The position numbers and the translations under genes are program-made. The notes below the pieces were generated by a model that made no database searches, had not been told where the DNA came from, and saw only the letters and a program-made list of their open reading frames with translations. From JANRKH01 sp033761815 (lineage in GTDB: Bacteria > Pseudomonadota > Alphaproteobacteria > Rickettsiales > Rickettsiaceae), in NCBI GenBank assembly GCA_033761815.1, contig JANRMF010000080.1, positions 1 to 14,047 on the forward strand: a stretch of DNA of 14,047 nucleotides, given 5' to 3'. How positions within the stretch are numbered: the stretch's first letter is position 1; every line of letters begins with the position of its first letter. This document shows positions 1 to 7,380 of the stretch, one piece after another.

Positions 1-405
1 TTGAGGGTAGTATGTAAACCTTTTGGCAAAAGGATATAATATGATAAGTGGCAGAGCAACCAGTGAAGCTAGCCTTGCATAAAGGCTCATGCTCATGAAA
101 AGTAATATACCAGGCACAGATAGAAGAGTCAAAATTATCAGGGCTTGGAGAGGCGAGATTGCTCCTGAGGCAAGCGGCCGGGATTTTGTCCTCTCTACTT
201 TAGAGTCGATTTTTCTGTCAACAAAGTCATTAATGATGCATCCTCCTGATCTTGCAAGAATAGAACAGATTAGAAACTTAAATATGAGCAAAAAATCAAG
301 ATCAATAGATGAGATGCAGCATGCAAAAGCGCAGGGCCAAAATAGCAGAAAAATACCAATTGGCTTATCAATTCGGGTTAAAAATAGGATATCCCGTGCC
401 TTCAT
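1..405 (-). CDS. ubiA: 4-hydroxybenzoate polyprenyltransferase UbiA, 5' part, cut by window edge
   Basis: This is an integral membrane prenyltransferase that attaches a polyprenyl chain to 4-hydroxybenzoate in ubiquinone synthesis. Read on the minus strand from ATG at 405, 135 codons stay open to base 1, so the C-terminal part lies outside the window. Visible signatures are the N-terminal TRIDKPIGIFLLFWPC block (residues 10-25), the Mg-diphosphate motif NDFVDRKID (59-67; D60, D63 and D67 are the key acids) followed by ERTKSRPLASGAIS, and YPFAKRFTYYPQ at 124-135. Hydrophobic stretches near 15-32, 42-58, 88-104 and 112-126 look like membrane helices. An AGAGG ribosome-binding site lies 5-6 bases before the ATG. 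The gene is divergent from valS, with 85 bases between the starts. The family call is secure. UbiA rather than another UbiA-superfamily member rests on the close match to the 4-hydroxybenzoate enzyme motifs. Confidence 0.95.
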   Translation of the reverse strand, partial: MKARDILFLTRIDKPIGIFLLFWPCAFACCISSIDLDFLLIFKFLICSILARSGGCIINDFVDRKIDSKVERTKSRPLASGAISPLQALIILTLLSVPGILLFMSMSLYARLASLVALPLIILYPFAKRFTYYPQ

Positions 406-430
406 TTTGACCTCTTAACATCAAAAATTA

Positions 431-459
431 TTGTTCTAATTATATATAGGTATGATATT
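431..459 (+). promoter_or_regulatory. possible valS promoter
   Basis: TTGTTC (431-436) is followed after 17 bases by GATATT (454-459), within the divergent ubiA/valS gap. TATGAT at 451-456 is a closer -10 match but would leave only 14 bases of spacer. The region is AT-rich, so a chance match is likely. valS itself has AGGA at 477-480, ten bases before its ATG. Confidence 0.3.
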
Positions 460-490
460 ATGTGTTTTTTGTAAATAGGAATTCGAATTC

Positions 491-3004
491 ATGACAAGTT
501 TAGACTCATATAATTTCAAGACGTCAGAGAAAAAATGGCAAACAGAGTGGAAAAAAAACTCCATATACTCATACAATCAGGAGTTTTCGAGGGAAGAGAC
601 ATATTCAATAGACACACCACCTCCAACAGTTTCTGGTCAGCTTCATATGGGCCATATTTTTAGCTACACCCAAACAGATTTTATAGCTCGCTATCAAAGA
701 ATGAAGGGTATGAATCTTTTTTATCCTATGGGGTTTGATGATAATGGCCTTCCGACAGAGAGGCTTGTTGAGAAGCAAAAAAACATAAAAGCATCAGAGG
801 TGGATAGAGATGAGTTTGTGCGGACATGTTATTCTGTGATTGAAGAAGAGGAGGAAAAATTTGAGGATTTATTTTCTAGTCTCGGATTATCGGTAGACTG
901 GGCGCTTAAATACCAAACAATTTCCAGCGATTCAAGAAAAATTTCCCAACTTTCTTTTCTTGATCTGGTAAATAAGGGGCAAATTTACAGAGCTCAGCAA
1001 CCAGTATTGTGGGATCCTGTGGACCAAACTGCGCTAGCACAAGCGGACATAGAGGACAAAGAAAAAGAATCTTTTATGCATGACATAAATTTCAAAGACG
1101 AAAAAGGCAATAATTTAGTAATAGCAACAACTAGGCCGGAATTATTACCTGCTTGCGTTTGCATTCTATTTCACCCGGAAGATGAGAGATATAAACATTT
1201 GAAAGATCAGCATGCTTTTTCTCCTCTTTTTAATCAAAAAGTTCCTATCATACCAGATGAGCTTGTTAAGCAAGATAAGGGTACTGGGCTTGTAATGTGC
1301 TGTACGTTTGGTGATACAACGGATATAATATGGTGGAAAGCTCACAAGCTACCACTTAGAATTATGCTTGACAAGCAAGGGAGAGTTTGCAATCAATTTA
1401 GGTTTGAATCAGAAAAAGCAAATGAATATTTCGCTTCATTAAAAGGTTTGAAGGTGAATCAGGCGAGGGCGCAGATACTGGAATTCCTGAAAAATTCCAG
1501 CGATTTAGTGCGCTCATCCCCCGTTACTCAGGTTGTAAAATGCGCAGAAAGATCTGGAGCTCCTCTCGAGATAATAGCCACCAATCAATGGTTTGTAAAG
1601 ACGATAGAACATAAAGAAGCGCTTTTGCAAAAATCGGCAGAGCTCAGCTGGAGGCCGGGCAATATGAAAATAAAGCTTGATAGCTGGATTAATTCAATAA
1701 GCTGGGATTGGTGCATCAGTAGGCAACGTTTTTTTGGAGTTCCTTTTCCGGTTTGGTATTCAAAAAGAGCAGGGGAGGAGGGTAAGATTTTGCTCCCTCA
1801 TAAAGATTCCCTTCCAATAGATCCAACAAAAGATCTGCCGGGTGGTTACACCAGAGACGAGGTAATTGCTGACCTAGATGTTATGGATACTTGGGCTACA
1901 AGCTCAATTTCTCCTCAGCTTTCTAGCCTTGCCATTAATGGTGAATATCAAATTGATCTCAGTAAGCATAAAAAGATATTCCCCTTTAATTTGAGACCTC
2001 AGGCGCACGAAATAATCAGAACCTGGGCTTTTTACACGATGCTAAAATCATATTTGCATGAAAGCACCCTTCCATGGGAGAATATAATGATTAGCGGCTG
2101 GTGCCTTGCTCATGATAAAACCAAAATGTCTAAATCTAAGGGCAATAGCACCTCGCCAGTAAGTCTAATAGAAGAATATGGCGCTGATGTTATAAGGCAT
2201 TGGGCGGCTTGCTCTAGCCTTGGTCAGGATACGGCATTTTCCGAAGATTTGCTAAAGATTGGCAAAAAACTTGTCAATAAAATTTGGAACGCATCCAAGT
2301 TTGCCTCTTCTCATTTTGAGAGGGTGAAAATCCGGAATCTCTCTCTGCAAGATCTAGTTGAGCAGAAAATTATCAATCATGATGTTGATCTCTGGATTTT
2401 GCAAAAACTTAAAAAAAACCTTGAAGAGGCGACAAACTACTATGAAAATTACGAGTACGCGGCTGCTCTTGCAAAGACGGAAGAATTTTTCTGGAAGGAT
2501 TTTTGCGATAATTACCTAGAGATATCAAAGTCAAGATGTTATAATGAAAAAAATGACTATAATATAGGACAAATTAGCGCCATACACACTCTTCATGTAG
2601 TAATGAAGATAGTGCTTCTTATGTTTGCCCCGGTTGTGCCTCATATAACTGAAGAGATTTACTCTCTTTTATACAACTCCTCTCCTCATACTAGAGGTTC
2701 CTGGCCAGAAATGCCCGATTTAGAAGCATATATAGATAGTAAAAAAGCAGGAGATGTTTTAGTCAGCGTCCTGGATTTAGTGCGCAAGGCAAAAGCCGCT
2801 CAAAATCTTTCTCTAAAAGCGACTATCAATGAATTATCTCTATCTGTATATGACTCATTATCTGAAGGCGCGCTCAAAGATCTAGCTTCTGTGACGAATT
2901 CTGAAAAAATATCTTCCATGCCTCTTAGTGATGCAAAAAATTCTGATATATATGATCAGGTAATTGAAAATGAAGAGGGGGTTGTTATCGGGGTTAGGTA
3001 TTGA
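491..3004 (+). CDS. valS: Valyl-tRNA synthetase, archaeal-like (type 2) form
   Basis: This cytoplasmic class I synthetase charges tRNA-Val and hydrolyses mischarged threonine. The class I HIGH motif appears as HMGH (residues 52-55) after DTPPPTVSGQL, followed by DDNGLPTERLVEK. The editing (CP1) domain starts near 190 and contains TTRPE at 213-217. KMSKS is intact at 545-549. The anticodon-binding domain follows, with APVVPHITEEIY inside it. At 837 residues it is shorter than typical bacterial ValRS (about 950). The wording around the active site (DTWATSS, RPQAHEIIRTWAFYT, ISGWCLAHDKTKMSKSKGN) is that of archaeal and rickettsial ValRS. The archaeal-type enzyme in Rickettsia is established knowledge; its placement here is by eye. 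The ATG at 491 has AGGA ten bases upstream and begins directly before the conserved N-terminal helix. There is no frameshift or missing catalytic motif. Isoleucyl- or leucyl-tRNA synthetase is unlikely given length and motifs. Confidence 0.97.
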   Translation: MTSLDSYNFKTSEKKWQTEWKKNSIYSYNQEFSREETYSIDTPPPTVSGQLHMGHIFSYTQTDFIARYQRMKGMNLFYPMGFDDNGLPTERLVEKQKNIKASEVDRDEFVRTCYSVIEEEEEKFEDLFSSLGLSVDWALKYQTISSDSRKISQLSFLDLVNKGQIYRAQQPVLWDPVDQTALAQADIEDKEKESFMHDINFKDEKGNNLVIATTRPELLPACVCILFHPEDERYKHLKDQHAFSPLFNQKVPIIPDELVKQDKGTGLVMCCTFGDTTDIIWWKAHKLPLRIMLDKQGRVCNQFRFESEKANEYFASLKGLKVNQARAQILEFLKNSSDLVRSSPVTQVVKCAERSGAPLEIIATNQWFVKTIEHKEALLQKSAELSWRPGNMKIKLDSWINSISWDWCISRQRFFGVPFPVWYSKRAGEEGKILLPHKDSLPIDPTKDLPGGYTRDEVIADLDVMDTWATSSISPQLSSLAINGEYQIDLSKHKKIFPFNLRPQAHEIIRTWAFYTMLKSYLHESTLPWENIMISGWCLAHDKTKMSKSKGNSTSPVSLIEEYGADVIRHWAACSSLGQDTAFSEDLLKIGKKLVNKIWNASKFASSHFERVKIRNLSLQDLVEQKIINHDVDLWILQKLKKNLEEATNYYENYEYAAALAKTEEFFWKDFCDNYLEISKSRCYNEKNDYNIGQISAIHTLHVVMKIVLLMFAPVVPHITEEIYSLLYNSSPHTRGSWPEMPDLEAYIDSKKAGDVLVSVLDLVRKAKAAQNLSLKATINELSLSVYDSLSEGALKDLASVTNSEKISSMPLSDAKNSDIYDQVIENEEGVVIGVRY

Positions 3005-3167
3005 CACGGTAAGTTACCGCAAACCAAGAGGATTGCCTATGATTAAAAAATAAATGTATATTAAAAATTATTTAATAAATAAACAAATAATTTGGTGTTG
3101 TTTTTATGCAACTATATAAAACTTAATTATTCTTTAATGTATACTTATATTTTTTTATACATTGCTA

Positions 3168-3196
3168 TTGACAATGAAATTGTGAGATTATTATAT
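3168..3196 (+). promoter_or_regulatory. Strong sigma70-type promoter for the 793-residue orphan gene
   Basis: A perfect TTGACA (3168-3173) is followed after 17 bases by TTATAT (3191-3196). The predicted start of transcription is near 3203, which gives a leader of about 175 bases. This is the best -35 match in the window. Confidence 0.6.
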
Positions 3197-3347
3197 GTAT
3201 ATACTTTAGATTAATTTGAACATAGAGCAAATAATTAAAGTCAGTTAGGAGGAGAATATATATTCATATTAACTAGAGTAGAATCATAGATAAATTAGGA
3301 TCTTCACGAGTTTCAATTCACAATGCGCTTCTAGTCTTAATTTAGCG

Positions 3348-3361
3348 ATGATTATAATCAT
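3348..3361. repeat. 14-base perfect palindrome upstream of the ribosome-binding site
   Basis: ATGATTATAATCAT is its own reverse complement and ends six bases before the AGGAGGT of the following gene. It could be an operator or form a short RNA hairpin next to the ribosome-binding site. Being all A+T apart from one G and one C, it could also be chance. Confidence 0.4.
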
Positions 3362-3367
3362 AAATTT

Positions 3368-3374
3368 AGGAGGT
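3368..3374 (+). promoter_or_regulatory. Full-consensus ribosome-binding site (AGGAGGT)
   Basis: AGGAGGT matches the anti-Shine-Dalgarno sequence over seven bases. It lies four bases before the ATG at 3379 and fixes that start. It is stronger than the sites of the housekeeping genes in this window. Confidence 0.85.
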
Positions 3375-3378
3375 AGAT

Positions 3379-5760
3379 ATGAAGAATATTTCAAATAAAA
3401 ATACTAGAGGACTGAGCTTATACTTTAATAGAATAGAAGATGAAAAAATCACTAGCCAATCTTTGGATGAAATAAATGCGCAAACGTCACAAGACCCCCA
3501 CCAAAATGAGCAAAAATTTACGCTAAAAAATCCTGAGCTCAATCAGGATGGTGATTATGAGAATCTAAAGTCTGGTCATGATACATCAAATACTTATAAT
3601 CATGACCTAAATTCATCATGGTCTAGTAATTCAAGATCCTTCACAAATTCATCTCTTCTGGGGCATAAGGGATCTGACGATAATTTAGAGTCTTATTTTG
3701 GACATAATTCCCCGGTAAAATTTTACGATTCAGAGATGGGTAATTTTTCATCCCAAGACATAGAAGCATATTTTTTGAAAAATCTTCCTGAAATTTCTGT
3801 TGATTCAAATATTAAACCCTCAAGTTTAAGTACAAAAAAACCCCCATCAGCACCGCTAACTCATAAAAATTTACAAGAGATGCACAATGAAGGCACGAAG
3901 CAAGATAATACCGAGTCTTTAAAGGCAAAAATATACCAACAAGTTAATAATTCATCATTTGATGAAGCATTTGACTCGTTTGAGGAGTTGATCTCGATTA
4001 AAACGACCAAACTTCATCGTCCGGAGTCAAGGGTTGACATGCTCCGAAAAAGAGTCTCAATTGGAAAGGATGGAGATTCCGATCTTATCGTAAAAGCAAA
4101 TCAGGTATCTTTATTCAAGGAAATTCAGGGTCTTTTGTCTGCAACAAACGCTCTACATAAAATACTAGAAGACGATTCGCATAACTCAATCTCTGGTAAG
4201 ATCAACACAGCAAGACATGCGACTATTTTTTCAGATCAAGAAGATGATATGATTCATGCTCTATACCCAGACTCGCTAAAAGATATTAGCGGAAAAAGTG
4301 CAAAAACAGATTCTGTGAATATTACTCAATTCTCTGAATCATTTTTTCACCCTCTATCTTTAACTAGCCTAAGAAAAAATAGCCAAGACACATCAGAAAC
4401 CTACAGATCGAGCGCGTTAGATCAACGTACATCAAGAACAAGTATGTCCGAGGAGATAAAAACGGCAAGGGGGATGGTTGCAAATGCTCAAGAGACAGTT
4501 ATAAACACACTTGATCTTGCAACAAAATCATCAACGGTAGACCCATATATGTTGCAGAGTCTTGCTGATACTGTTGTAAATCTTACCAAGCAGCTTGAAA
4601 GTCTCAAGCATCAGCTTGAAATTAAGACGGAGCAACTTGAGTCAAAAGTTACTGAGCTTGAGAGCTCCGCAGAAATGACCGAGGAGCTTAATGCTAAAGT
4701 ATCAGAGCTTGCAAATTCAGTTGCGCCAACAATAAAAAACTTAAATGCACAATTTGAGCATGAGAGGGATCTTGGGCTTATCCGAGCAAATCAGAAGTTG
4801 AGTGACTATCATAGTGGTTTTTTGAAGATTTTGGATCAATATTTCATAGGAGCTTTTGCTAAAAATTCAAATCTCGTAAATAAAAGCTACGATCATGGTT
4901 TTCTTGATTTCTTGGGAGATATTATCCCAGGTGCAAATACTTTTATAAAACCAATAGATGCAGTTGTCACTGTAGCAAGGGATGTAAAAGAGACTAATGA
5001 AGTAACATCTACAATTAATTCTGCTCCTAATTTTCTAGTTATGATGCAGGATATAGTACCTATTATTGCAGCAAAAATCACTCTAAATTCTAAAAAGATG
5101 GGGGCAATAGATAAGGCTACGATGAATAGTTTGCAAGAAATATATCATTTCTTCAAGGGGACAATATGGGAGGATCAGACTCCTAATTCGCAATTTGCTC
5201 TTGGTGCAAAAGATGCTCTAAAACTCATTAAAGCCATGCAGATGAAGAAAATCAACCTAAGCCAGGAAAAGCCAGAAGATAGTATCAAGATTATCTTAAA
5301 CTTCTTCTTCGAAGATGAGGCTGATAACCACAAAGAAGCATTTCATGATAATTTTGATGCTCGTAGCGATGCTGGATCTCTGTCTGATGATGGTAACAAA
5401 ATCATGGTAAAAACATCAAAGTCCCAAATTAAGATTGATTTTACTCCAAAAACCTCATCGAGATCTGATTTTAGTAGCACTCCTTGTGCGAATAATGATA
5501 ATTGCTGGGAAGTTCCTTCTCATAATAATGTAGGTTTTGGACATGAAAAAAGGGCTACAGAAACTGTGGATACCGGATGCTTTATGACTCTTAGATGTTT
5601 TAGCAACCTCTCGGGTCATATTCATTTCACAAATAAAAAAGCAGAACATACATCACCTCCTAAGGGACCTGAATATACTGCCTCGCATAGTGATGAAATT
5701 TCTGGAATCAAGGCTAATACAGAATGTTTAGGGATAGATGAATACCCAATTAATTCCTAA
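3379..5760 (+). CDS. Large orphan protein with disordered N-terminus and central coiled coil (793 aa)
   Basis: I do not recognise this family. Residues 1-180 are polar, rich in Ser, Asn, Asp and Gln, and probably disordered. They contain three similar short elements: SLYFNRIED (13-21), LESYFGHN (103-110) and IEAYFLKN (128-135). Residues about 393-465 form a clear coiled coil, with leucines at 406, 413, 420 and 427 in exact heptad spacing. A more hydrophobic helical stretch follows (508-565, with GDIIPGANTFIKPIDAVV and DIVPIIAAK), perhaps amphipathic or membrane-touching. The part to about 645 looks folded and helical; the last 145 residues are polar again and hold two C-x5-C pairs (703/709 and 734/740). 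No signal peptide is visible. Start choice is firm because of AGGAGGT four bases upstream. The gene has its own promoter, long leader and terminator, so it is a single-gene unit. A secreted or host-directed protein is possible but unproven. A slippage-prone A7C5 tract lies at 3834-3845. Confidence 0.9.
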   Translation: MKNISNKNTRGLSLYFNRIEDEKITSQSLDEINAQTSQDPHQNEQKFTLKNPELNQDGDYENLKSGHDTSNTYNHDLNSSWSSNSRSFTNSSLLGHKGSDDNLESYFGHNSPVKFYDSEMGNFSSQDIEAYFLKNLPEISVDSNIKPSSLSTKKPPSAPLTHKNLQEMHNEGTKQDNTESLKAKIYQQVNNSSFDEAFDSFEELISIKTTKLHRPESRVDMLRKRVSIGKDGDSDLIVKANQVSLFKEIQGLLSATNALHKILEDDSHNSISGKINTARHATIFSDQEDDMIHALYPDSLKDISGKSAKTDSVNITQFSESFFHPLSLTSLRKNSQDTSETYRSSALDQRTSRTSMSEEIKTARGMVANAQETVINTLDLATKSSTVDPYMLQSLADTVVNLTKQLESLKHQLEIKTEQLESKVTELESSAEMTEELNAKVSELANSVAPTIKNLNAQFEHERDLGLIRANQKLSDYHSGFLKILDQYFIGAFAKNSNLVNKSYDHGFLDFLGDIIPGANTFIKPIDAVVTVARDVKETNEVTSTINSAPNFLVMMQDIVPIIAAKITLNSKKMGAIDKATMNSLQEIYHFFKGTIWEDQTPNSQFALGAKDALKLIKAMQMKKINLSQEKPEDSIKIILNFFFEDEADNHKEAFHDNFDARSDAGSLSDDGNKIMVKTSKSQIKIDFTPKTSSRSDFSSTPCANNDNCWEVPSHNNVGFGHEKRATETVDTGCFMTLRCFSNLSGHIHFTNKKAEHTSPPKGPEYTASHSDEISGIKANTECLGIDEYPINS

Positions 5761-5775
5761 AAAGTAAAAAATATA

Positions 5776-5806
5776 GGGAAGCCTCTTTTGCGTCACTAGG
5801 CTTCCC
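5776..5806. terminator. Intrinsic terminator, apparently bidirectional
   Basis: A 9-bp perfect stem (GGGAAGCCT at 5776-5784, AGGCTTCCC at 5798-5806) encloses a 13-base loop, 15 bases after the stop of the 793-residue gene. On the plus strand it is followed by TTGTTCTT. On the minus strand it is followed by TATATTTTTTAC, a better U-tract. It should therefore stop transcription from either side. Confidence 0.85.
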
Positions 5807-5825
5807 TTGTTCTTACAGAGTCTGG

Positions 5826-5930
5826 TTAGACAGAATCTGTTATACCAATTGGAAGCAATAATCCTACGTTGTTCTTCGTCTCTAACCTAGCTTTTAGTAG
5901 GCCTTGTTCGCGCCTAGTATCTAATCCAAC
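5826..5930 (-). pseudogene. Possible decayed coding remnant or repeat-derived frame (34 codons)
   Basis: On the minus strand the frame between stops at 5931-5933 and 5826-5828 reads as 34 codons. It contains two related blocks 13 residues apart, LDTRREQGLLKA and LETKNNVGLLLP (pattern L-acid-T-basic-x3-G-L-L). No ATG or GTG lies in the frame, so it is not an intact gene. It ends about 20 bases before the terminator stem, which has its better U-tract in this direction. It may be the 3' remnant of a lost gene, a dispersed repeat, or part of a small RNA. The family is not recognised. Confidence 0.3.
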
Positions 5931-6068
5931 CTAAAAAACTATAGTAACAAGCAGACAAGAGGAAATTTATAACTAAAACCAAACTCAGTTGTTATTTTAC
6001 AATAGCTCAAATAAATTATATTTAAATATAAATAAATAAATAGAAACTATATTTTTAATAATTTAAGA

Positions 6069-6074
6069 TATAAT
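6069..6074 (+). promoter_or_regulatory. -10 box of the 427-residue gene
   Basis: A perfect TATAAT lies 23 bases before the ATG at 6097, placing the transcript start near 6081 and leaving a very short leader. No good -35 is visible at the expected distance, so the site is tentative in this AT-rich DNA. Confidence 0.4.
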
Positions 6075-6096
6075 AAATATTAATACAGAGGTTTTT

Positions 6097-7380
6097 ATGG
6101 ATAAACTTGACAAAAATGCGCAGACAATTGTGAATGAGCAATGGGCTATTATAGAGAAAGAAATAGAGAAAGAGGCTGAGCTAGCTATTAGCAAAGCACA
6201 AACACTTTGCGCACAATATATCACCGCGGTGGGTTGGGAAGAATTGATTGCCCAGCCGGAAAACTCAGACCCGAAGCTGCAAACGATATTCTCAGAGAAG
6301 ACAAATTCTGGCATAATATTGCATGATAATAAAACGGCGGGAGAGCGAGCGGGTAAATTCAGTCTTTATGATCAGAATTACCTTACTCTTTTTGGGCCCG
6401 AGGGTAATTCCGGCACTTTTGGGAACCAGCTAAAAGAGCGCAATAAAACAATCACAAATAGGATAAATGCTCTTGAGGGCATATCAGATGATGAGAAAAA
6501 GGACATTATTGATACTCTGAAGGAAAAAGCCAAAACTAAGATCGAGGATATTACAACGCAGACAAGAAAGGAGTTTGATATTAGTAATGCTAATGTCCCT
6601 TCTTTTGTACCGAAAGTAATTAAGAAAGAAATTCTCACAAGCGCTGATAGCAGCTTATCAAAACCTGAAAATCAAGAAAAATTAAAGTATCTGATGGATA
6701 ATATAATGATCACCGATAAATTTGTTGAAGAATTCCTAAAGTCCGGCCCAGGTATAGACACTGCTTTTAGTGTCTATGCAGAAAAAATTAGACCTTTAGT
6801 CAAAAGTATAAAGGAATTGCTGGATAACGAGAGTGATCAAGATAAATTAAAACTCTCATCGCAACTGAACAAAATCAACAACACATTGAAGCCATCATAT
6901 AGTCAATTAACTGGTATGGTTTCTTTTATGAGTCCAAGATCCCCAAGGCCACCAGTTGCGAAACAGGAGAGCTCTTGGTCTCTTTTTAGCGGGGGGGCAA
7001 GTTCAGGAAGCCCAAGACCCGGATTACTAAACCAAGCTTCAAGTTTCTTTTCTTCGTTTATAAATCCGCTTCATAACTCTTCCAAATCAACATCAACAAA
7101 AAGCAACACCTCAGGAGATTTATCAAAAAGCACAGAATCATCCACGCCATCTGATACATCAGACAGTTTTGTTCTAGGGGCAATATACAAGTCTTCAGAG
7201 AACAGTAATGGTCGCAATCCATCTATTAATACGAGACTCACGAAACTTGGAATGAGGATCGAAGAACTATTCGGGCCAGTAAAGGATCCTCCAGAATTAA
7301 ATCCCAACGCACCCCCTGGAACTCGAGGATCGAATAGAATGAGTACTCCCAACCTCAATAATGGTAAAAATCAGCTTTAG
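6097..7380 (+). CDS. Orphan protein with helical N-terminal part and Ser/Pro-rich tail (427 aa)
   Basis: I do not recognise this family. Residues 1-275 are charged and mostly helical (for example EKEIEKEAELAISKAQ near 20-35, and the Lys/Glu-rich 125-160), with no signal peptide or membrane segment. From about 278 the protein becomes Ser/Pro/Asn-rich and probably disordered. SPRSPRPPVAK (279-289) and GSPRPG (304-309) are two related proline motifs, followed by Ser/Thr-rich residues to about 375. A last short helix (about 380-393, TRLTKLGMRIEELFG) precedes a Pro/Asn-rich end. The ATG at 6097 has AGAGG five bases upstream. A run of seven G (6991-6997, residues 299-300) could slip and truncate the protein. 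The 3' end overlaps hemB by 26 bases in the opposite direction, with no intergenic terminator. A cytosolic or secreted interaction protein is possible; function is unknown. Confidence 0.88.
   Translation: MDKLDKNAQTIVNEQWAIIEKEIEKEAELAISKAQTLCAQYITAVGWEELIAQPENSDPKLQTIFSEKTNSGIILHDNKTAGERAGKFSLYDQNYLTLFGPEGNSGTFGNQLKERNKTITNRINALEGISDDEKKDIIDTLKEKAKTKIEDITTQTRKEFDISNANVPSFVPKVIKKEILTSADSSLSKPENQEKLKYLMDNIMITDKFVEEFLKSGPGIDTAFSVYAEKIRPLVKSIKELLDNESDQDKLKLSSQLNKINNTLKPSYSQLTGMVSFMSPRSPRPPVAKQESSWSLFSGGASSGSPRPGLLNQASSFFSSFINPLHNSSKSTSTKSNTSGDLSKSTESSTPSDTSDSFVLGAIYKSSENSNGRNPSINTRLTKLGMRIEELFGPVKDPPELNPNAPPGTRGSNRMSTPNLNNGKNQL

Larger units (their letters stand above)
3005..3378. other. 374-base AT-rich intergenic region between valS and the 793-residue gene
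   Basis: No gene is visible. Just after the valS stop a short inverted repeat (CGGTA/TACCG, 3007-3019) has no T-run, so it is a poor intrinsic terminator. The middle holds a consensus-like promoter (3168-3196). The second half would be transcribed as a leader of about 175 bases carrying an orphan AGGAGGAG (3247-3254), complementary ACTAGA/TCTAGT segments and a 14-base palindrome (3348-3361) directly before the ribosome-binding site. Confidence 0.7.
5761..6096. other. 336-base intergenic region between the two long orphan genes
   Basis: It holds the bidirectional terminator, then about 110 bases of less AT-rich sequence (about 5815-5930) with a short open minus-strand frame, then about 150 bases of very AT-rich DNA ending in a TATAAT (6069-6074) and the AGAGG of the next gene. 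I see no tRNA and no intact gene. Confidence 0.65.

Noticed and set aside
89..418. Plus-strand open frame of 109 codons at the left end
   Set aside because: It is the shadow of ubiA on the minus strand, whose motifs (NDFVDRKID, YPFAKR) are unmistakable.
3007..3019. Inverted repeat after the valS stop as a terminator
   Set aside because: The stem is 5 bp with a 3-base loop and is not followed by a T-run.
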